Part shown: positions 39,519-49,825 of the stretch, in pieces
Layout: the number at the start of each line of letters is the position of its first letter
How positions within the stretch are numbered: position 1 is the first letter of the stretch
Assembly (NCBI RefSeq): GCF_000485905.1
Contig: NC_022664.1
Span: 1,612,001-1,676,000 of the forward strand
Reading direction: 5' to 3'
DNA: 64,000 bases
DNA from: Spiribacter curvatus
GTDB taxonomy: Bacteria > Pseudomonadota > Gammaproteobacteria > Nitrococcales > Nitrococcaceae
Position numbers and translations under genes: made by a program
The notes under the pieces: model-generated
Seen by the model: only the letters and a program-made list of their open reading frames with translations
What the model was told of the DNA's origin: nothing
Database searches by the model: none

Positions 39519-40517
39519 TTAACCCATGGCCCGGTTGCCGTCTTCGAGACCCGCCGGCGGCCAGTTCTCGAGACGCATGCCGAGTTGAAGCCCGTTCTGT
39601 GCCAGGACTTCCTTGATTTCGTTGAGTGATTTCTTGCCAAGATTCGGCGTCTTGAGCAACTCCACCTCGGTGCGCTGCACGAGATCGCCGACATAGTGGA
39701 TGCTCTCCGCCTTGAGGCAGTTCGCCGAACGCACCGTGAGCTCCAGATCATCGATCGGCCGCAGCAGGACCGGATCCACGTCGGGCTCCTTGCGCCGCGG
39801 CTGGGCGGCCCCTTCACCGCCCTCCAGATCGACGAACACCGACATCTGGTCGCGCAGGACGCCGGCGGCCAGCCGGACCGCTTCCTCCGGCTCCATCACG
39901 CCACTGGTTTCGACGTCCATCACCAGCTTGTCCAGATCGGTGCGCTGTTCGACACGCGCGCTCTCGACGTTGTACGAGACCCGCCGCACCGGGCTGTAGG
40001 TCGCATCCACCGCCAGCCGGCCGATGGTGCGCTCCTCTTCCGGATCACGGGCCGTCGCGGGCTCGTAACCCCGTCCACTCGCCACGGTGATGGACATGCT
40101 GATCTCACCGGCCTTGGTCAGATTGCAGATGACCAGTTCCGGGTTCTTGACCTCGATATTCTGCTCATCCGCGATATCGCCGGCCGTCACGGCGCCCGGC
40201 CCCTTTTTGCTCAACCGCAGGGTGGCCTGCTCCCGTCCTGTCAGACGGACCGCCAGTCCCTTGAGATTGAGCAGGATGTCGACGACGTCTTCCTGCACCC
40301 CGTCCATCGCGGTGTACTCGTGCAGCACATCGTCGATTTCGACTTCGGTGACGGCGAACCCCGGCATGGAGGAGAGAAGGACGCGCCGAAGCGCATTGCC
40401 CAACGTATGACCGAAACCGCGCTCAAGCGGCTCGAGGGTGATGCGGGCGCGCTTGTCACTCACCGCATCCACATCGACCACCCGGGGTTTAAGGAAGTCC
40501 TTAAACTGACCCTGCAT
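39519..40517 (-). CDS. rpoA: RNA polymerase subunit alpha
   Basis: Dimerising platform of RNA polymerase, with a C-terminal domain that contacts UP elements and activators. The ATG at 40517 ([12 protein letters not shown]) is chosen over a GTG at 40526 because AGGAGT lies upstream at proper distance and it matches the E. coli start. The N-terminal domain (about 1-230) includes the [20 protein letters not shown] block; the C-terminal domain (about 250-315) includes [19 protein letters not shown] and the helix-hairpin-helix around [19 protein letters not shown]. Length 332 aa is normal. Confidence 0.97.
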   Translation of the reverse strand: MQGQFKDFLKPRVVDVDAVSDKRARITLEPLERGFGHTLGNALRRVLLSSMPGFAVTEVEIDDVLHEYTAMDGVQEDVVDILLNLKGLAVRLTGREQATLRLSKKGPGAVTAGDIADEQNIEVKNPELVICNLTKAGEISMSITVASGRGYEPATARDPEEERTIGRLAVDATYSPVRRVSYNVESARVEQRTDLDKLVMDVETSGVMEPEEAVRLAAGVLRDQMSVFVDLEGGEGAAQPRRKEPDVDPVLLRPIDDLELTVRSANCLKAESIHYVGDLVQRTEVELLKTPNLGKKSLNEIKEVLAQNGLQLGMRLENWPPAGLEDGNRAMG

Positions 40518-40556
40518 GAATACCACTCCTGATCGGTAGTGACGCCACTCGCGGCA

Positions 40557-41177
40557 CTACTTGGAATAAAGCTCAACAATCAGGGATTCGTTGATCTCGG
40601 CGGCGAGCTCAGCCCGCTCCGGCCGCTGCTTCAACGATCCCTTGAAATTCTTCGAGTCGCCCTCGAGCCACTCCGGCACGCCATTCTGCTGCGCCATCTC
40701 GAGCGCCGCCTGCACCCGCAGCTGCTTCTGCGCCCGCTCGCGGATGGCGACCTCGTCACCGGGCTTCACTTCGGCCGACGCGACGTTGGTGGTCCGCCCG
40801 TTGTGCAGCACCGCGCGGTGGGCCACCAGCTGGCGTGCCTCCGCCCGCGTCGCGGCAAAGCCCAGCCGGTAGACGACGTTGTCGAGCCGCGTCTCGAGCA
40901 GCTGCAGCAGATTCTCGCCGGTGTTGCCCTTGCGGCGGTCTGCCTCGCGGTAATACTTGCGGAACTGCTTCTCGAGCACGCCGTACATACGGCGGACCTT
41001 CTGCTTTTCGCGCAGCTGAAGCCCATAGTCCGAGAGCCGCCCCCGACGCTGACCGTGCTGGCCGGGCGGCGTGTCGAGCTTGCACTTGCTGTCGAGTGAG
41101 CGGACGCCGCTCTTCAAATAAAGATCTGTTCCCTCGCGGCGCGCGAGTTTGCAGGTCGGTCCGATGTAACGTGCCAT
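40557..41177 (-). CDS. rpsD: 30S ribosomal protein S4
   Basis: Primary 16S rRNA binder at the 5' domain and, in E. coli, the translational repressor of this operon. N-terminal [21 protein letters not shown] is followed by the S4 RNA-binding motif ([22 protein letters not shown], about residues 95-116). The N-terminal zinc-knuckle cysteines are not conserved, so it is the zinc-free form. Length 206 aa equals E. coli. Autoregulation through a leader is uncertain because the mapped leader is short (see findings). Confidence 0.97.
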   Translation of the reverse strand: MARYIGPTCKLARREGTDLYLKSGVRSLDSKCKLDTPPGQHGQRRGRLSDYGLQLREKQKVRRMYGVLEKQFRKYYREADRRKGNTGENLLQLLETRLDNVVYRLGFAATRAEARQLVAHRAVLHNGRTTNVASAEVKPGDEVAIRERAQKQLRVQAALEMAQQNGVPEWLEGDSKNFKGSLKQRPERAELAAEINESLIVELYSK

Positions 41178-41193
41178 TTCTATGATCCCCTGA

Positions 41194-41583
41194 TCAGACG
41201 CGACGCTTCTTGGGCGGACGGCATCCGTTATGCGGAATAGGCGTCACGTCTTCGATATTGGTAATGCGGTAGCCGACGTTGTTCAGCGCGCGGACCGCGG
41301 ACTCGCGCCCGGGGCCCGGCCCTTTCACCCGCACATCGAGGTTCTTGAGCCCATAGTCCTTGGCGGACTCGCCGGCACGCTCCGAGGCGACCTGCGCTGC
41401 GAACGGCGTGCTCTTGCGTGATCCACGAAAGCCACTGCCGCCGGCACTGGCCCAGGCGAGCGCGTTGCCCTGACGGTCGGTAATGGTGATCACCGTGTTG
41501 TTGAAGCTCGCGTTGACATGCGCGATGCCATCGACAACCGTGCGCTTGACGCGCTTACGGGTGCGGGTGGTTGGCTTGGCCAT
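41194..41583 (-). CDS. rpsK: 30S ribosomal protein S11
   Basis: Platform protein beside the E site that helps form the mRNA exit region. The blocks [39 protein letters not shown] and the C-terminal [12 protein letters not shown] are diagnostic. Length 129 aa equals E. coli. It sits 23 bases after rpsM and 16 before rpsD. Confidence 0.98.
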   Translation of the reverse strand: MAKPTTRTRKRVKRTVVDGIAHVNASFNNTVITITDRQGNALAWASAGGSGFRGSRKSTPFAAQVASERAGESAKDYGLKNLDVRVKGPGPGRESAVRALNNVGYRITNIEDVTPIPHNGCRPPKKRRV

Positions 41584-41606
41584 TTAAAACCTGTCCTGCT
41601 ATTGCG

Positions 41607-41963
41607 TTAACGGGTGACGGAGCGACGCGGTCCCTTACGGGTCCGTGCGTTGGTCTGCGTGCTCTGCCCGCGGACCGTCATACCGCGCCGATGGCGGATA
41701 CCGCGGTAGCAGCCCATATCCATCAGTCGCTTGATGTCCATGGCCACCTGACGGCGCAGATCGCCCTCGACGGCATATTCATTGACGACAGCGCGCACAC
41801 GCTCGAGCTCATCATCGGTGAGCTCGCGGATCTTGCGATCGGGTGCGATGTCCGCTGCCTTGCAGATATCGGCTGCACGAGTCCGGCCTACGCCGTAAAT
41901 CGAGGTCAGCGCGATCACTGTATGTTTGTTGGCGGGAATGTTGACGCCAGCAATACGGGCCAT
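41607..41963 (-). CDS. rpsM: 30S ribosomal protein S13
   Basis: Head protein contacting the P-site tRNA and L5/L31 across the subunit bridge. It begins [19 protein letters not shown] and carries the H2TH-like segment and the C-terminal basic tail [12 protein letters not shown]-type (here [16 protein letters not shown]). Length 118 aa equals E. coli. It is the first gene of the alpha operon, about 37 bases downstream of the predicted transcription start. Confidence 0.97.
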   Translation of the reverse strand: MARIAGVNIPANKHTVIALTSIYGVGRTRAADICKAADIAPDRKIRELTDDELERVRAVVNEYAVEGDLRRQVAMDIKRLMDMGCYRGIRHRRGMTVRGQSTQTNARTRKGPRRSVTR

Positions 41964-42006
41964 GAGCCGTTACTCCAGGATTATTCTTTTCACTCGGAAA
42001 CCCGGC

Positions 42007-42036
42007 AGTATAACCAGATCACCCATTAGCATTCAA
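42007..42036 (-). promoter_or_regulatory. Sigma70-type promoter of the alpha operon (rpsM)
   Basis: On the - strand TTGAAT (42031-42036) and TATACT (42007-42012) are separated by 18 bases, matching the -35/-10 consensus at 4/6 and 5/6. The predicted start near base 42000 gives a leader of about 37 bases to rpsM. It lies in the 87-base gap after rpmJ, the largest gap within the spc-alpha region, with no terminator seen upstream. Confidence 0.65.
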
Positions 42037-42050
42037 GATATGCGTTGTCG

Positions 42051-42167
42051 TCAGCCCTGACGCTGTTTATGCCGGGCGTCGGAGGTGCAGATCACCCTTA
42101 CTGTGCCGCCCCGCTTGATTACCTTGCAGTTGCGGCAGATCTTCTTGACTGAGGCACGTACTTTCAT
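42051..42167 (-). CDS. rpmJ: 50S ribosomal protein L36 (zinc-binding form)
   Basis: A 38-codon gene translated directly from the - strand: it begins [15 protein letters not shown], with Cys11, Cys14, Cys27 and His33 as zinc ligands, and ends HKQRQG before TGA. This is the C+ (zinc) form; no zinc-free paralogue is seen in the window. Its place between secY and rpsM is the canonical one at the end of the spc operon. It is too short for routine ORF cut-offs. Confidence 0.96.
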   Translation of the reverse strand: MKVRASVKKICRNCKVIKRGGTVRVICTSDARHKQRQG

Positions 42168-42190
42168 CGTCCCGTCTCCAAATTTCCTGT

Positions 42191-43537
42191 TCAGCGTGCC
42201 AGGCCGCTGCCGCCACCACGGCCGTGCGCCTGCAGATTAGCTTTCTTCATCAGCGGCTCGTACTGGTGCGAGACCAGATGGGCCTGAAGCTGCGACATGA
42301 AGTCCATGACCACGACCACGATGATCAGCAACGAGGTTCCACCGAAATAGAACGGCACGTTGAGATAGAGGATCAGGAACTCCGGAAGCAGGCACACCGC
42401 TGTGATGTATCCCGCGCCCACCAGTGTGAGCCGCGTCATGACCTTATCGATGTAGCGAGAGGTCTGTTCACCCGGACGCACGCCGGGAATGAACGCGCCT
42501 GAGCGCTTGAGATTGTCGGCGGTATCCCGCGAATTGAACACCAGTGCGGTGTAGAAAAAGCAGAAGAAGATGATCGCCGCCGCATAGAACGCAATGTAGA
42601 GCGGCTGCCCGGGGCTGAGCGTCTGCCCGAGCCGCTGCATCCAGGCGAGCCCTTCCATCTCGCCGAACCACTGACCGATGGTTGCCGGGAAGAGGATGAT
42701 GCTCGAGGCGAAGATCGCCGGAATGACGCCGGCCATGTTGATCTTCAGCGGCAGATGACTGGTCTGCCCCGCGTACATCTTCCGACCCTGCTGACGGCGC
42801 GCATAGTTGATCGTGATCCGGCGCTGACCGCGTTCCATGAACACGATGAACCAGATGACACCGACCGCCAGCGCCAACAGCACGATCACGGTCGGGATGC
42901 CGAGCTCACCGGTCCGCGTCAGCTCAAGCGTTCCGCCAAGCGCCGAGGGCAACCCGGCCACGATGCCGGCGAAGATGATCAGTGAGATCCCATTGCCAAT
43001 GCCCCGTTCGGTGATCTGCTCGCCCAGCCACATCAGGAACATCGTCCCGGTGACCAGCGTCGTGGTCCCGATGAACACGAACATCGGTCCCGGGTTGAGG
43101 ACGACGCCCTGGTTCTGGAGCGCGACGGTGATACCGATGCCCTGGAACAGGGCAAGCCCCAGCGTGCCGTAGCGCGTGTACTTGGTGATGGCCCGCCGGC
43201 CCTGCTCACCCTCATTGCGCAGCTGCTTGAGGTAGGGCACCACCGCCGACATGAGCTGCATGATGATCGATGCAGAGATATACGGCATCACACCCAGTGC
43301 AAAGATCGACAGGCGCCCCAGCGCGCCCCCGGAGAACATGTTGAACATATCGAGGATGGTCCCCGACTGCTGTTCGAACATCTCCGCGAGTGCGCCCTGG
43401 TCAATGCCCGGGATCGTGATATGCGCACCGAGCCGATAGATGACCAGCGCGATCACCACAAAGGTGAGCCGCTGACGGACTTCCGTCAGACGGCCCACGC
43501 CCCCGAACGAGCCAGCATTGGCGGATGGCCCGGCCAC
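42191..43537 (-). CDS. secY: Preprotein translocase subunit SecY
   Basis: Ten-segment channel of the Sec translocon. It begins from a GTG at 43537 placed directly after the rplO stop (TAAGTG) with GAGG inside the rplO end, so initiation is probably coupled. Diagnostic blocks are [39 protein letters not shown] and the C-terminal cytosolic loop [22 protein letters not shown]-type region (here around residues 240-265). Length 448 aa is normal (E. coli 443). Confidence 0.97.
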   Translation of the reverse strand: MAGPSANAGSFGGVGRLTEVRQRLTFVVIALVIYRLGAHITIPGIDQGALAEMFEQQSGTILDMFNMFSGGALGRLSIFALGVMPYISASIIMQLMSAVVPYLKQLRNEGEQGRRAITKYTRYGTLGLALFQGIGITVALQNQGVVLNPGPMFVFIGTTTLVTGTMFLMWLGEQITERGIGNGISLIIFAGIVAGLPSALGGTLELTRTGELGIPTVIVLLALAVGVIWFIVFMERGQRRITINYARRQQGRKMYAGQTSHLPLKINMAGVIPAIFASSIILFPATIGQWFGEMEGLAWMQRLGQTLSPGQPLYIAFYAAAIIFFCFFYTALVFNSRDTADNLKRSGAFIPGVRPGEQTSRYIDKVMTRLTLVGAGYITAVCLLPEFLILYLNVPFYFGGTSLLIIVVVVMDFMSQLQAHLVSHQYEPLMKKANLQAHGRGGGSGLAR

Positions 43538-43972
43538 TTAAACCTCGACCTTGCCGCCAGCTTTTTCGATGGCCGCCCGTGCGCCCGCCGTTGCCCGCAC
43601 ACCCCGCAGGGTGACAGCCCGGTGGACCTCACCGGACAGCACGACCTTGGCCTGGCGCGCATTGCGCGGAACGACACCGGCCGCCTGCAGCGTATCCAGC
43701 GTCACCTCATCGCCGTCGACCTGTCCGACCTCATGCAGCCGGACCTCGGCGACATACTGGCCCTTGCGCGAGTTGAAGCCGACCTTCGGCACCCGACGCT
43801 GCAGCGGCATCTGACCGCCCTCGAAGCCGACCTTGGTGAAGCCGCCGCTACGGGACTTCTGACCCTTGTGACCCCGACGCGCGGTCTTGCCCATACCCGA
43901 GCCCGCGCCACGGCCGACGCGCTCGGCGTCAGGCCGCGAACCCGGTGCCGGACGTAGTGTATTCAAACGCAT
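43538..43972 (-). CDS. rplO: 50S ribosomal protein L15
   Basis: Large-subunit assembly protein with a long extended N-terminal arm. It begins [22 protein letters not shown], with the conserved Gly-rich stretch [20 protein letters not shown] (residues about 25-44). Length 144 aa equals E. coli. It is three bases from rpmD and directly abuts secY. Confidence 0.97.
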   Translation of the reverse strand: MRLNTLRPAPGSRPDAERVGRGAGSGMGKTARRGHKGQKSRSGGFTKVGFEGGQMPLQRRVPKVGFNSRKGQYVAEVRLHEVGQVDGDEVTLDTLQAAGVVPRNARQAKVVLSGEVHRAVTLRGVRATAGARAAIEKAGGKVEV

Positions 43973-43975
43973 TTC

Positions 43976-44164
43976 CTAGACCTCCTCGACGGAGAGCATG
44001 TAGGAGACCTTATTGATCATCCCTCGATTCTCCGGCGTATCCGCGACCACGACACTGTGGTGCATCCGGCGCAGGCCAAGGCCCGCAATGCACGCCTTGT
44101 GACTCGCTACGCGGTTGGCGAAGCTGCGAACCACGGTCACGCGAAGCTGTTTACTCTTTGCCAT
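43976..44164 (-). CDS. rpmD: 50S ribosomal protein L30
   Basis: Small ferredoxin-like protein of the 50S subunit. It has the pattern [32 protein letters not shown] with [18 protein letters not shown] (motifs at about residues 7-38 and 41-58, broken here for length). Length 62 aa is normal (E. coli 59). The canonical rpsE-rpmD-rplO order is preserved. Confidence 0.96.
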   Translation of the reverse strand: MAKSKQLRVTVVRSFANRVASHKACIAGLGLRRMHHSVVVADTPENRGMINKVSYMLSVEEV

Positions 44165-44166
44165 GA

Positions 44167-44667
44167 TCAGCCCTGGACCTCTTCTACCGTCTTGCCGCGC
44201 TTGGCCGCGACGTACTCCGGCGAATCGTACTCGGTCAGGGCATTGATCGTCGCCTGCACGACGTTGATCGGATTCCGCGATCCCAACGCCTTCGCAAGCA
44301 CGTCATTGACGCCCACGACCTCGAACACCGCACGCATGGGACCACCGGCGATGATCCCCGTACCCGCCGATGCCGGCTGCATGTAGACCTTGCTCGAGCC
44401 GTGGTAGCCGGTCATCGCGTACTGCAGGGTCGGCCCGTTGAGGTTCACCGCCCGCATGTTGAAGCGCGCCCGCTCCATCGCCTTCTGGATGGCGAGCGGC
44501 ACTTCACGGGCCTTGCCATAACCAAAACCGACCGAGCCGTCGCCGTCACCAACCACCGTCAGAGCGGTAAAGCCGAACTGGCGGCCGCCCTTAACGACCT
44601 TCGCCACGCGGTTGATGGTAATGAGCTTCTCGCGGAGGCCCTCACCATTGACATCGTTCGTCGCCAT
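44167..44667 (-). CDS. rpsE: 30S ribosomal protein S5
   Basis: Decoding-fidelity protein that, with S4 and S3, forms the mRNA entry tunnel. The dsRBD-like N-terminal domain (about 10-75; [20 protein letters not shown]) and the C-terminal domain with [18 protein letters not shown] are clear. The spectinomycin-sensitivity loop is of ordinary type. Length 166 aa equals E. coli. Confidence 0.97.
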   Translation of the reverse strand: MATNDVNGEGLREKLITINRVAKVVKGGRQFGFTALTVVGDGDGSVGFGYGKAREVPLAIQKAMERARFNMRAVNLNGPTLQYAMTGYHGSSKVYMQPASAGTGIIAGGPMRAVFEVVGVNDVLAKALGSRNPINVVQATINALTEYDSPEYVAAKRGKTVEEVQG

Positions 44668-44684
44668 CGCCTACCTGCCCCTAT

Positions 44685-45044
44685 TCAGAATTTGAGTCCG
44701 GCTTCACGGGCTGCATCGGCAATCGCCTGCACCCGGCCGTGATAGTTGAAGCCCGAACGATCGAAAGCCACTTCGGTCACGCCCGCAGCGCTCGCCCGCT
44801 CGGCAATCGCCCGTCCGACCGCCTTGGCGGCCTCGACATTGCCGCCATTGGCGAGCGACCCGCGCATGTCCTTCTCGAGGGTCGATGCGGACGCCAGCGT
44901 CCGGGATGCATCGGCCGAGATGATCTGCGCGTAAGTGTGGCGCGGCGTCCGGTGAATGGTCAGCCGAACTGCTCCGAGCTGCCGCATCTTCGCACGGGCC
45001 TTGCGGGCCCGGCGGTCTCTTGCTGCCTTCTTTTCCATCGCCAT
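44685..45044 (-). CDS. rplR: 50S ribosomal protein L18
   Basis: 5S rRNA-binding protein of the central protuberance. It has [19 protein letters not shown] and the C-terminal [26 protein letters not shown] signature (residues about 94-119). Two start codons are possible: ATG 45044, which overlaps the rplF stop (TAATG), or ATG 45038 giving [10 protein letters not shown]; the shorter form resembles other L18 starts. Length about 117-119 aa is normal. Confidence 0.96.
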   Translation of the reverse strand: MAMEKKAARDRRARKARAKMRQLGAVRLTIHRTPRHTYAQIISADASRTLASASTLEKDMRGSLANGGNVEAAKAVGRAIAERASAAGVTEVAFDRSGFNYHGRVQAIADAAREAGLKF

Positions 45045-45580
45045 TACTTCTTCTTGGCTTCCTTCATGATGACCCGCTCATCGGCATAGCGGACGCCCTT
45101 GCCCTTGTAGGGCTCCGGCGGCCGGTAAGCGCGGATATCCGCAGCGACCTGGCCGACCTGCTGCTTATCCACTCCACGGACCACGATTTCGGTGTTTGAC
45201 GGTGTCTCGACCGTGACCCCGGCGGGCACCGGATGATCGACCGGGTGCGAGAACCCGAGCGTCAGATTGATCGTCTCACCCTTGGCCTGCGCCCGGTAAC
45301 CGACACCCACCAGCTTGAGCTGACGCTCAAAACCCTCGTGGACGCCGTGCACCATGTTATTCAGCAGTGCCCGGGTGGTCCCGGCCAGCGCAACCGCCGC
45401 CTGGCGTTTGCGATTCGCCTCAAACGTCAGGGTCTGCTCTTCCTGTCCGACATCGACCCACTCATGGACCGTGTGACTGAGCTCGCCCTTGGCGCCCTTG
45501 ACGGTGACCTGACGATCCTCGCCCAGATGGACTTCCACGCCGCTCGGGATCGTCACCGGACTGTTCGCTACTCTCGACAT
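45044..45580 (-). CDS. rplF: 50S ribosomal protein L6
   Basis: Protein near the sarcin-ricin loop and the EF-G/EF-Tu binding site. It begins [19 protein letters not shown] and has the C-terminal signature [13 protein letters not shown] followed by a Lys-rich tail (EAKKK). Two repeated alpha/beta domains are expected at about 1-80 and 85-178. Length 178 aa equals E. coli 177. It overlaps rplR by one base. Confidence 0.97.
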   Translation of the reverse strand: MSRVANSPVTIPSGVEVHLGEDRQVTVKGAKGELSHTVHEWVDVGQEEQTLTFEANRKRQAAVALAGTTRALLNNMVHGVHEGFERQLKLVGVGYRAQAKGETINLTLGFSHPVDHPVPAGVTVETPSNTEIVVRGVDKQQVGQVAADIRAYRPPEPYKGKGVRYADERVIMKEAKKK

Positions 45581-45597
45581 GACCGTTTATCCCGCTC

Positions 45598-45993
45598 CTA
45601 GAACACCACGCAGAGGACTTCACCACCGTGGCCGGCGTCGCGCGCCGCCCGATCGGTCATAACACCCTGCGAGGTGGAAATGATGGCTGTTCCCAGCCCG
45701 CCGCGCACACGGGGCAGCGTTCCCCGTCCTTCAAAGCGCCGCAGACCGGGCCGACTCACGCGCTGAATCTCCTCGATGACCGGACGGCCCTCGTAGTACT
45801 TCAGCGTCACCGCCAGCGTGGGCTTTTTCTCAGTGCCCTCGACCCGATAGTCGTGGACATAGCCCTCGTCCTTCAGCACACGGACGATAGCCAGCTTCAA
45901 CTTCGAGGAGGGCATCGAGACCTCCGGCTTCTCAGCGGTCTGCCCGTTACGAATGCGGGTCAGCATATCCGCGATGGGATCGGTCATGCTCAT
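45598..45993 (-). CDS. rpsH: 30S ribosomal protein S8
   Basis: Central-domain 16S rRNA binder and, in E. coli, the spc operon repressor. The N-terminus [16 protein letters not shown] may begin at the ATG 45993 (adding MS) or at the next ATG six bases on. The C-terminal signature [27 protein letters not shown] is present (about 105-131). Length 129-131 aa is normal. Confidence 0.97.
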   Translation of the reverse strand: MSMTDPIADMLTRIRNGQTAEKPEVSMPSSKLKLAIVRVLKDEGYVHDYRVEGTEKKPTLAVTLKYYEGRPVIEEIQRVSRPGLRRFEGRGTLPRVRGGLGTAIISTSQGVMTDRAARDAGHGGEVLCVVF

Positions 45994-46039
45994 GTTCGCG
46001 TCACCTGGTTCCTTGCCTGGTTACTGTTGCCCATGCCAC

Positions 46040-46345
46040 TTACCAGCTGGACAGCTTCAGGCCGGGGATCTCACCGCGCATGGCGGCCTGGCGGAGCATG
46101 TTCCGGGACAGCCCGAACTTGCGGTAGTAACCGCGCGGCCGGCCCGACACATTGCACCGATTGCGGCCCCGTACCGGGCTGGCATTCCGGGGCAGGTTCT
46201 GTAGCTGCTCCTGGGCTGCCACCCGCTCCTCCTCGGAGGAGGCAGGGCTGCGGATAATCTCCTTAAGCTCGGCGCGTTTCGCCGAATGCTTATTGCGAAG
46301 GCGCTCACGCTTGAGCTCTCGCTGGACCATGGAAACCTTGGCCAT
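46040..46345 (-). CDS. rpsN: 30S ribosomal protein S14 (zinc-free form)
   Basis: Head protein needed for A-site tRNA binding. It begins [20 protein letters not shown] and ends with the typical block [34 protein letters not shown] (about residues 68-101). It is the long 101-residue C- form without the CxxC zinc knuckles seen in short S14. It lies 12 bases after rplE. Confidence 0.97.
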   Translation of the reverse strand: MAKVSMVQRELKRERLRNKHSAKRAELKEIIRSPASSEEERVAAQEQLQNLPRNASPVRGRNRCNVSGRPRGYYRKFGLSRNMLRQAAMRGEIPGLKLSSW

Positions 46346-46357
46346 TTCCTGCCCTCT

Positions 46358-46897
46358 TTACTTGCGGAACGGGAATCCAAAGCCCTCCAGAAGGGCCATG
46401 GCTTCCTCGTCCTTAACTGCTGTAGTGCCGATCGCGATATCCATACCGCGGACTGCGTCGATCTTGTCGAATTCAAGCTCCGGGAACACGAGCTGCTCGC
46501 CGATCCCGAGGTTGTAATTGCCACGGCCGTCGAACGAGCGCGGCGAGAAGCCACGAAAGTCACGGATCCGCGGGGCGGCGATGTTCACCAGCCGATCGAG
46601 GAATTCATACATCCGGTCCCGGCGCAGCGTGACCTTCACACCGATCGGCCAGCCCTCGCGGATCTTGAACCCGGCGACCGCCTTGCGCGTATAGGTCACG
46701 ATCGGCTTCTGCCCGGTCACCAGTGACAGGTCGGACGCCGCGTTGTCGACGACCTTCTTGTCGCGGATCGCTTCACCGAGGCCAATGTTGACGACGATCT
46801 TATCGAGCCGTGGCACCTGCATCGGGTTGGCATACTCGAACCGCTGCGACAGCGTCCCAACGATCTTGTTTGTGTATTGCTCACGCAATCTGGCCAT
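46358..46897 (-). CDS. rplE: 50S ribosomal protein L5
   Basis: 5S rRNA-binding protein that contacts P-site tRNA. Typical blocks are [26 protein letters not shown]-type [24 protein letters not shown] and [20 protein letters not shown]. Length 179 aa equals E. coli. Its start lies 10 bases after rplX. Confidence 0.97.
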   Translation of the reverse strand: MARLREQYTNKIVGTLSQRFEYANPMQVPRLDKIVVNIGLGEAIRDKKVVDNAASDLSLVTGQKPIVTYTRKAVAGFKIREGWPIGVKVTLRRDRMYEFLDRLVNIAAPRIRDFRGFSPRSFDGRGNYNLGIGEQLVFPELEFDKIDAVRGMDIAIGTTAVKDEEAMALLEGFGFPFRK

Positions 46898-46906
46898 CTC
46901 GATACC

Positions 46907-47224
46907 CTAATCAATCAGCGTGTTGTCGGATTTGAAGAAGCGCACGCGGCGGCCGTCTTCACCCACTCGAACACCGACGCGGTCAGGCTGACCGGTGCTC
47001 GGGTTGTAAATCGCTACGTTGGAGCGATGCAGCGGCTTCTCCTGCTCAATGATCCCGCCGGAATCATTGGCCTGGGGATTCGCCCGCTTGTGCTTTTTCA
47101 CCTTGTTCGCGTTCTCGACAACGACGCCATCCCGATCCGGCATGACACGGATGACGCGCCCGCGCCGACCCTTATCCTTGCCCGCGATCACCATGACTTC
47201 GTCACCGGCCTTAATCTTCTGCAT
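46907..47224 (-). CDS. rplX: 50S ribosomal protein L24
   Basis: Assembly initiator with a KOW motif at its N-terminus: IKAGDEVMVIAGKDKGRRGRV (about residues 4-24). The internal block ANKVKKHKRANPQANDSGGI is also typical. Length 105 aa is normal. It is two bases from rplN. Confidence 0.97.
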   Translation of the reverse strand: MQKIKAGDEVMVIAGKDKGRRGRVIRVMPDRDGVVVENANKVKKHKRANPQANDSGGIIEQEKPLHRSNVAIYNPSTGQPDRVGVRVGEDGRRVRFFKSDNTLID

Positions 47225-47226
47225 CG

Positions 47227-47595
47227 TTACAGCACCTCCGGGGCCAGAGAGATGATTCGCATGAAACGCTCGGTGCGCAGTTCACGCGTCACCGGACCGA
47301 ACACACGGGTACCGACCGGCTGGAGGTTCGCGTTCAACAGCACGGCCGCATTGCCATCAAAGCGGATCAGCGACCCGTCCTGACGACGCACGCCGCGCTT
47401 CGTACGGACAACGACAGCGTTATAGACCTCACCCTTTTTCACGCGACCACGCGGGATGGCGTCCTTGACGCTGACTTTGATGATGTCGCCGATGCCGGCG
47501 TAGCGGCGCTTGGAACCGCCCAGGACTTTCACGCACTGGACCTCCCGGGCTCCGCTGTTATCCGCCGCGCCTAGCAGCGTCTGCATCTGAATCAT
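47227..47595 (-). CDS. rplN: 50S ribosomal protein L14
   Basis: Forms intersubunit bridges with 16S rRNA and is the docking site of RsfS, encoded at 12332-12682. It begins [21 protein letters not shown] and has [20 protein letters not shown] and the closing block [12 protein letters not shown]. Length 122 aa equals E. coli 123. Confidence 0.98.
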   Translation of the reverse strand: MIQMQTLLGAADNSGAREVQCVKVLGGSKRRYAGIGDIIKVSVKDAIPRGRVKKGEVYNAVVVRTKRGVRRQDGSLIRFDGNAAVLLNANLQPVGTRVFGPVTRELRTERFMRIISLAPEVL

Positions 47596-47625
47596 GGCGA
47601 TTGACTCTCTATGATTGGTCGTTGC

Positions 47626-47889
47626 TTATTGGGCGGGCCGTTCGAGCACGTCCACAAGCTGCCAGGTTTTCTGTTTCGAGACGGGGCGGCATTCCACGAC
47701 CGACACCCAGTCTCCCTTCTGGCAGACGTTTTCCTCGTCATGCGCGTGGACCTTGGTCGTCCGCCGGATGTACTTGCCATACAGCGGATGCGGGACGAGT
47801 CGCTCGACGACGACGGTGATCGTCTTGTCCATCGCCGTGCTCACCACGCGGCCGTTGACCGTGCGCTTGACGCTCTCGTTCTTACTCAT
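47626..47889 (-). CDS. rpsQ: 30S ribosomal protein S17
   Basis: OB-fold protein binding the 5' domain of 16S rRNA early in assembly. It has [22 protein letters not shown] and [21 protein letters not shown] motifs (about residues 9-30 and 53-73). Length 87 aa is normal. It overlaps rpmC by four bases (ATGA). Confidence 0.97.
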   Translation of the reverse strand: MSKNESVKRTVNGRVVSTAMDKTITVVVERLVPHPLYGKYIRRTTKVHAHDEENVCQKGDWVSVVECRPVSKQKTWQLVDVLERPAQ

Positions 47890-48089
47890 GACTCGTTGCC
47901 ACCCTTGGTCTTCTCGTTGAGCACGGTCTTGATGCGCGCGATCTCGCGGCGCACCCGTGTCATCTGGTCGGGCCGAGCGAGCTGACCCGTGGCCTGCTGC
48001 ATCCGCAGATTGAACTGCTCCTTGCGACGCTCGAGGAGTTCCTGCTCCAGGCCCTCGACCGTCTTGTCCCGCAACTCATTCGCCTTCAT
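47886..48089 (-). CDS. rpmC: 50S ribosomal protein L29
   Basis: Two-helix protein at the tunnel exit, part of the trigger factor/SRP docking site. [31 protein letters not shown]-type pattern with [22 protein letters not shown] (about residues 36-57). Length 67 aa is normal. Start overlaps the rplP stop (TAATG) and its end overlaps rpsQ. Confidence 0.96.
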   Translation of the reverse strand: MKANELRDKTVEGLEQELLERRKEQFNLRMQQATGQLARPDQMTRVRREIARIKTVLNEKTKGGNES

Positions 48090-48502
48090 TACATCACCGT
48101 CCGTTCGACGAACCGGGTGTGCACGGGCAGCTTGGCAGCCGCGCGGCGGAACGCCTCGCGGGCGACCTCTTCCGACACGCCCTCGATTTCATAGATCACA
48201 CGACCGGGCTGGACCTTCGCGGCCCAGTGGTCGACGTTGCCCTTACCCTTACCCTGCCGGACTTCCAGCGGCTTTGAGGTGATCGGGGCGTCCGGGAAAA
48301 TCCGGATCCAGATCTTGCCGCCACGCCGGACGTGGCGGTTGATGGCGCGACGCCCCGCCTCGATCTGGCGGGCCGTGACCGGACCACGCGTGGTCGACTT
48401 GAGGCCGAATTCCCCGAAGTTGACCTTGTCGCCGCGGGTCGCAAGACCGTTGTTCCGGCCCTTCTGCTGTTTCCTGAACTTGGTACGCTTTGGCTGAAGC
48501 AT
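48089..48502 (-). CDS. rplP: 50S ribosomal protein L16
   Basis: A-site-proximal protein organising the peptidyl transferase centre. It begins [19 protein letters not shown] and has [25 protein letters not shown] and [20 protein letters not shown] motifs. Arg81-type hydroxylation target is within the [12 protein letters not shown] region. Length 137 aa equals E. coli 136. Confidence 0.97.
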   Translation of the reverse strand: MLQPKRTKFRKQQKGRNNGLATRGDKVNFGEFGLKSTTRGPVTARQIEAGRRAINRHVRRGGKIWIRIFPDAPITSKPLEVRQGKGKGNVDHWAAKVQPGRVIYEIEGVSEEVAREAFRRAAAKLPVHTRFVERTVM

Positions 48503-48522
48503 GACTGACTCCTTTTAACCGC

Positions 48523-49185
48523 CTAGCTGGCGGCCCGCTGGTTCGGCGCCGTATCGGTATCGAGGATTTCGCCCTTGAACACCCAGACCTTGACGCCGAT
48601 CACACCGTAAGTGGTCATGGCTTCGGCAAATCCATAGTCGATGTCGGCGCGAAGCGTATGCAGCGGCACACGCCCCTCGCGATACCACTCACTGCGCGCG
48701 ATCTCGGAGCCGTTCAGACGTCCGCCCACCTGGATCTTGATGCCCTTTGAGCCGATCCGCATGGCGTTGCCCACCGCGCGCTTCATCGCGCGCCGGAACA
48801 TGATGCGGCGCTCCAGCTGCTGGGCGACATTGTCGGCGACGAGCTGCGCATCGAGCTCCGGCTTGCGGATCTCTTCGATGTTGACGTGAACCGGGATACC
48901 CATCCGCTCGGACAGCTGCCGGCGAAGACGGTCAATGTCCTCACCCTTCTTGCCGATGACGATGCCCGGGCGCGCCGTGTGAATCGTAATCAGGGCATTC
49001 TTCGCGGGCCGCTCGATCCGGATCTTGCTGATCGACGCATGCGAGAGCCGCTCGCGGATGAACTTGCGGATCTTGTGATCGGTATGCAGCTGATCGCCGA
49101 AGCGATTGCTGTTCGCAAACCACATGGACCGCCAGTCTTCGGTGATACCGAGCCGGAACCCGGTTGGATGAACCTTGTGTCCCAT
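48523..49185 (-). CDS. rpsC: 30S ribosomal protein S3
   Basis: mRNA-entry helicase component with an N-terminal KH domain (about 38-108, [18 protein letters not shown]) and a C-terminal domain (about 110-205, [19 protein letters not shown] and [20 protein letters not shown]). The start [14 protein letters not shown] is canonical. Length 220 aa is slightly shorter than E. coli (233). Confidence 0.97.
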   Translation of the reverse strand: MGHKVHPTGFRLGITEDWRSMWFANSNRFGDQLHTDHKIRKFIRERLSHASISKIRIERPAKNALITIHTARPGIVIGKKGEDIDRLRRQLSERMGIPVHVNIEEIRKPELDAQLVADNVAQQLERRIMFRRAMKRAVGNAMRIGSKGIKIQVGGRLNGSEIARSEWYREGRVPLHTLRADIDYGFAEAMTTYGVIGVKVWVFKGEILDTDTAPNQRAAS

Positions 49186-49194
49186 TCCTTACCC

Positions 49195-49527
49195 CTAGTC
49201 CTCAGCAACGGCCACAGTAATGTGGCTCGTCCGCTTCAGGATACGATTCGCCGAGCCCTTGGCCCTTGGCTGAATCCGCTTGTACATCGGGCCTTCGTCG
49301 ACCTGGATGCGCGCGATGCGCAGCTCATCGATATCCGCCCCGTTGTTGTGTTCCGCATTGGCGATCGCCGAATCAACCACCTTGCGCACGATGCCCGACG
49401 CCTTGCGGGGACTGAACTCGAGCACCTCCAGGGCGCGCGAAACCGGCAGCCCCCGGATCTGGTCGGCAAGAAGCCGCACTTTCTGCGGCGAAATGATCGC
49501 GTATCGAAGCCTGGCCGCCGTTTCCAT
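49195..49527 (-). CDS. rplV: 50S ribosomal protein L22
   Basis: Lines the exit tunnel; its beta hairpin is the macrolide-resistance site. The pattern [22 protein letters not shown] (about 12-33) and the closing hairpin [20 protein letters not shown] are canonical with no resistance-type deletion visible. Length 110 aa equals E. coli. Confidence 0.97.
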   Translation of the reverse strand: METAARLRYAIISPQKVRLLADQIRGLPVSRALEVLEFSPRKASGIVRKVVDSAIANAEHNNGADIDELRIARIQVDEGPMYKRIQPRAKGSANRILKRTSHITVAVAED

Positions 49528-49529
49528 GC

Positions 49530-49805
49530 TTACCTCTTCGCCTTCTTGTCGGCCTGATGGCCCTTGAATGTCCGCGTCGACGCGAACTCCCCGAGCTTGT
49601 GGCCGACCATGTTCTCGTTCACAAGCACCGGCACATGCTGACGGCCGTTATGTACCGCAATGGTCAGACCAACCATCTCCGGGACTACCATGGATCGCCG
49701 CGACCAGGTCTTGATCGGGCGCTTACTGTTGGCCTCCGCCGCCACCTGAACCTTCTTCAGGAGGTGCGTATCGATAAACGGGCCTTTTCGAATCGAGCGT
49801 GGCAC
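49530..49805 (-). CDS. rpsS: 30S ribosomal protein S19
   Basis: Head protein forming a complex with S13. It has [18 protein letters not shown] and [30 protein letters not shown] with [16 protein letters not shown]. The start is GTG at 49805. Length 91 aa equals E. coli 92. It is two bases from rplV and 20 from rplB. Confidence 0.97.
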   Translation of the reverse strand: MPRSIRKGPFIDTHLLKKVQVAAEANSKRPIKTWSRRSMVVPEMVGLTIAVHNGRQHVPVLVNENMVGHKLGEFASTRTFKGHQADKKAKR

Positions 49806-49825
49806 TTCTGATCCACCCCTTTCCG

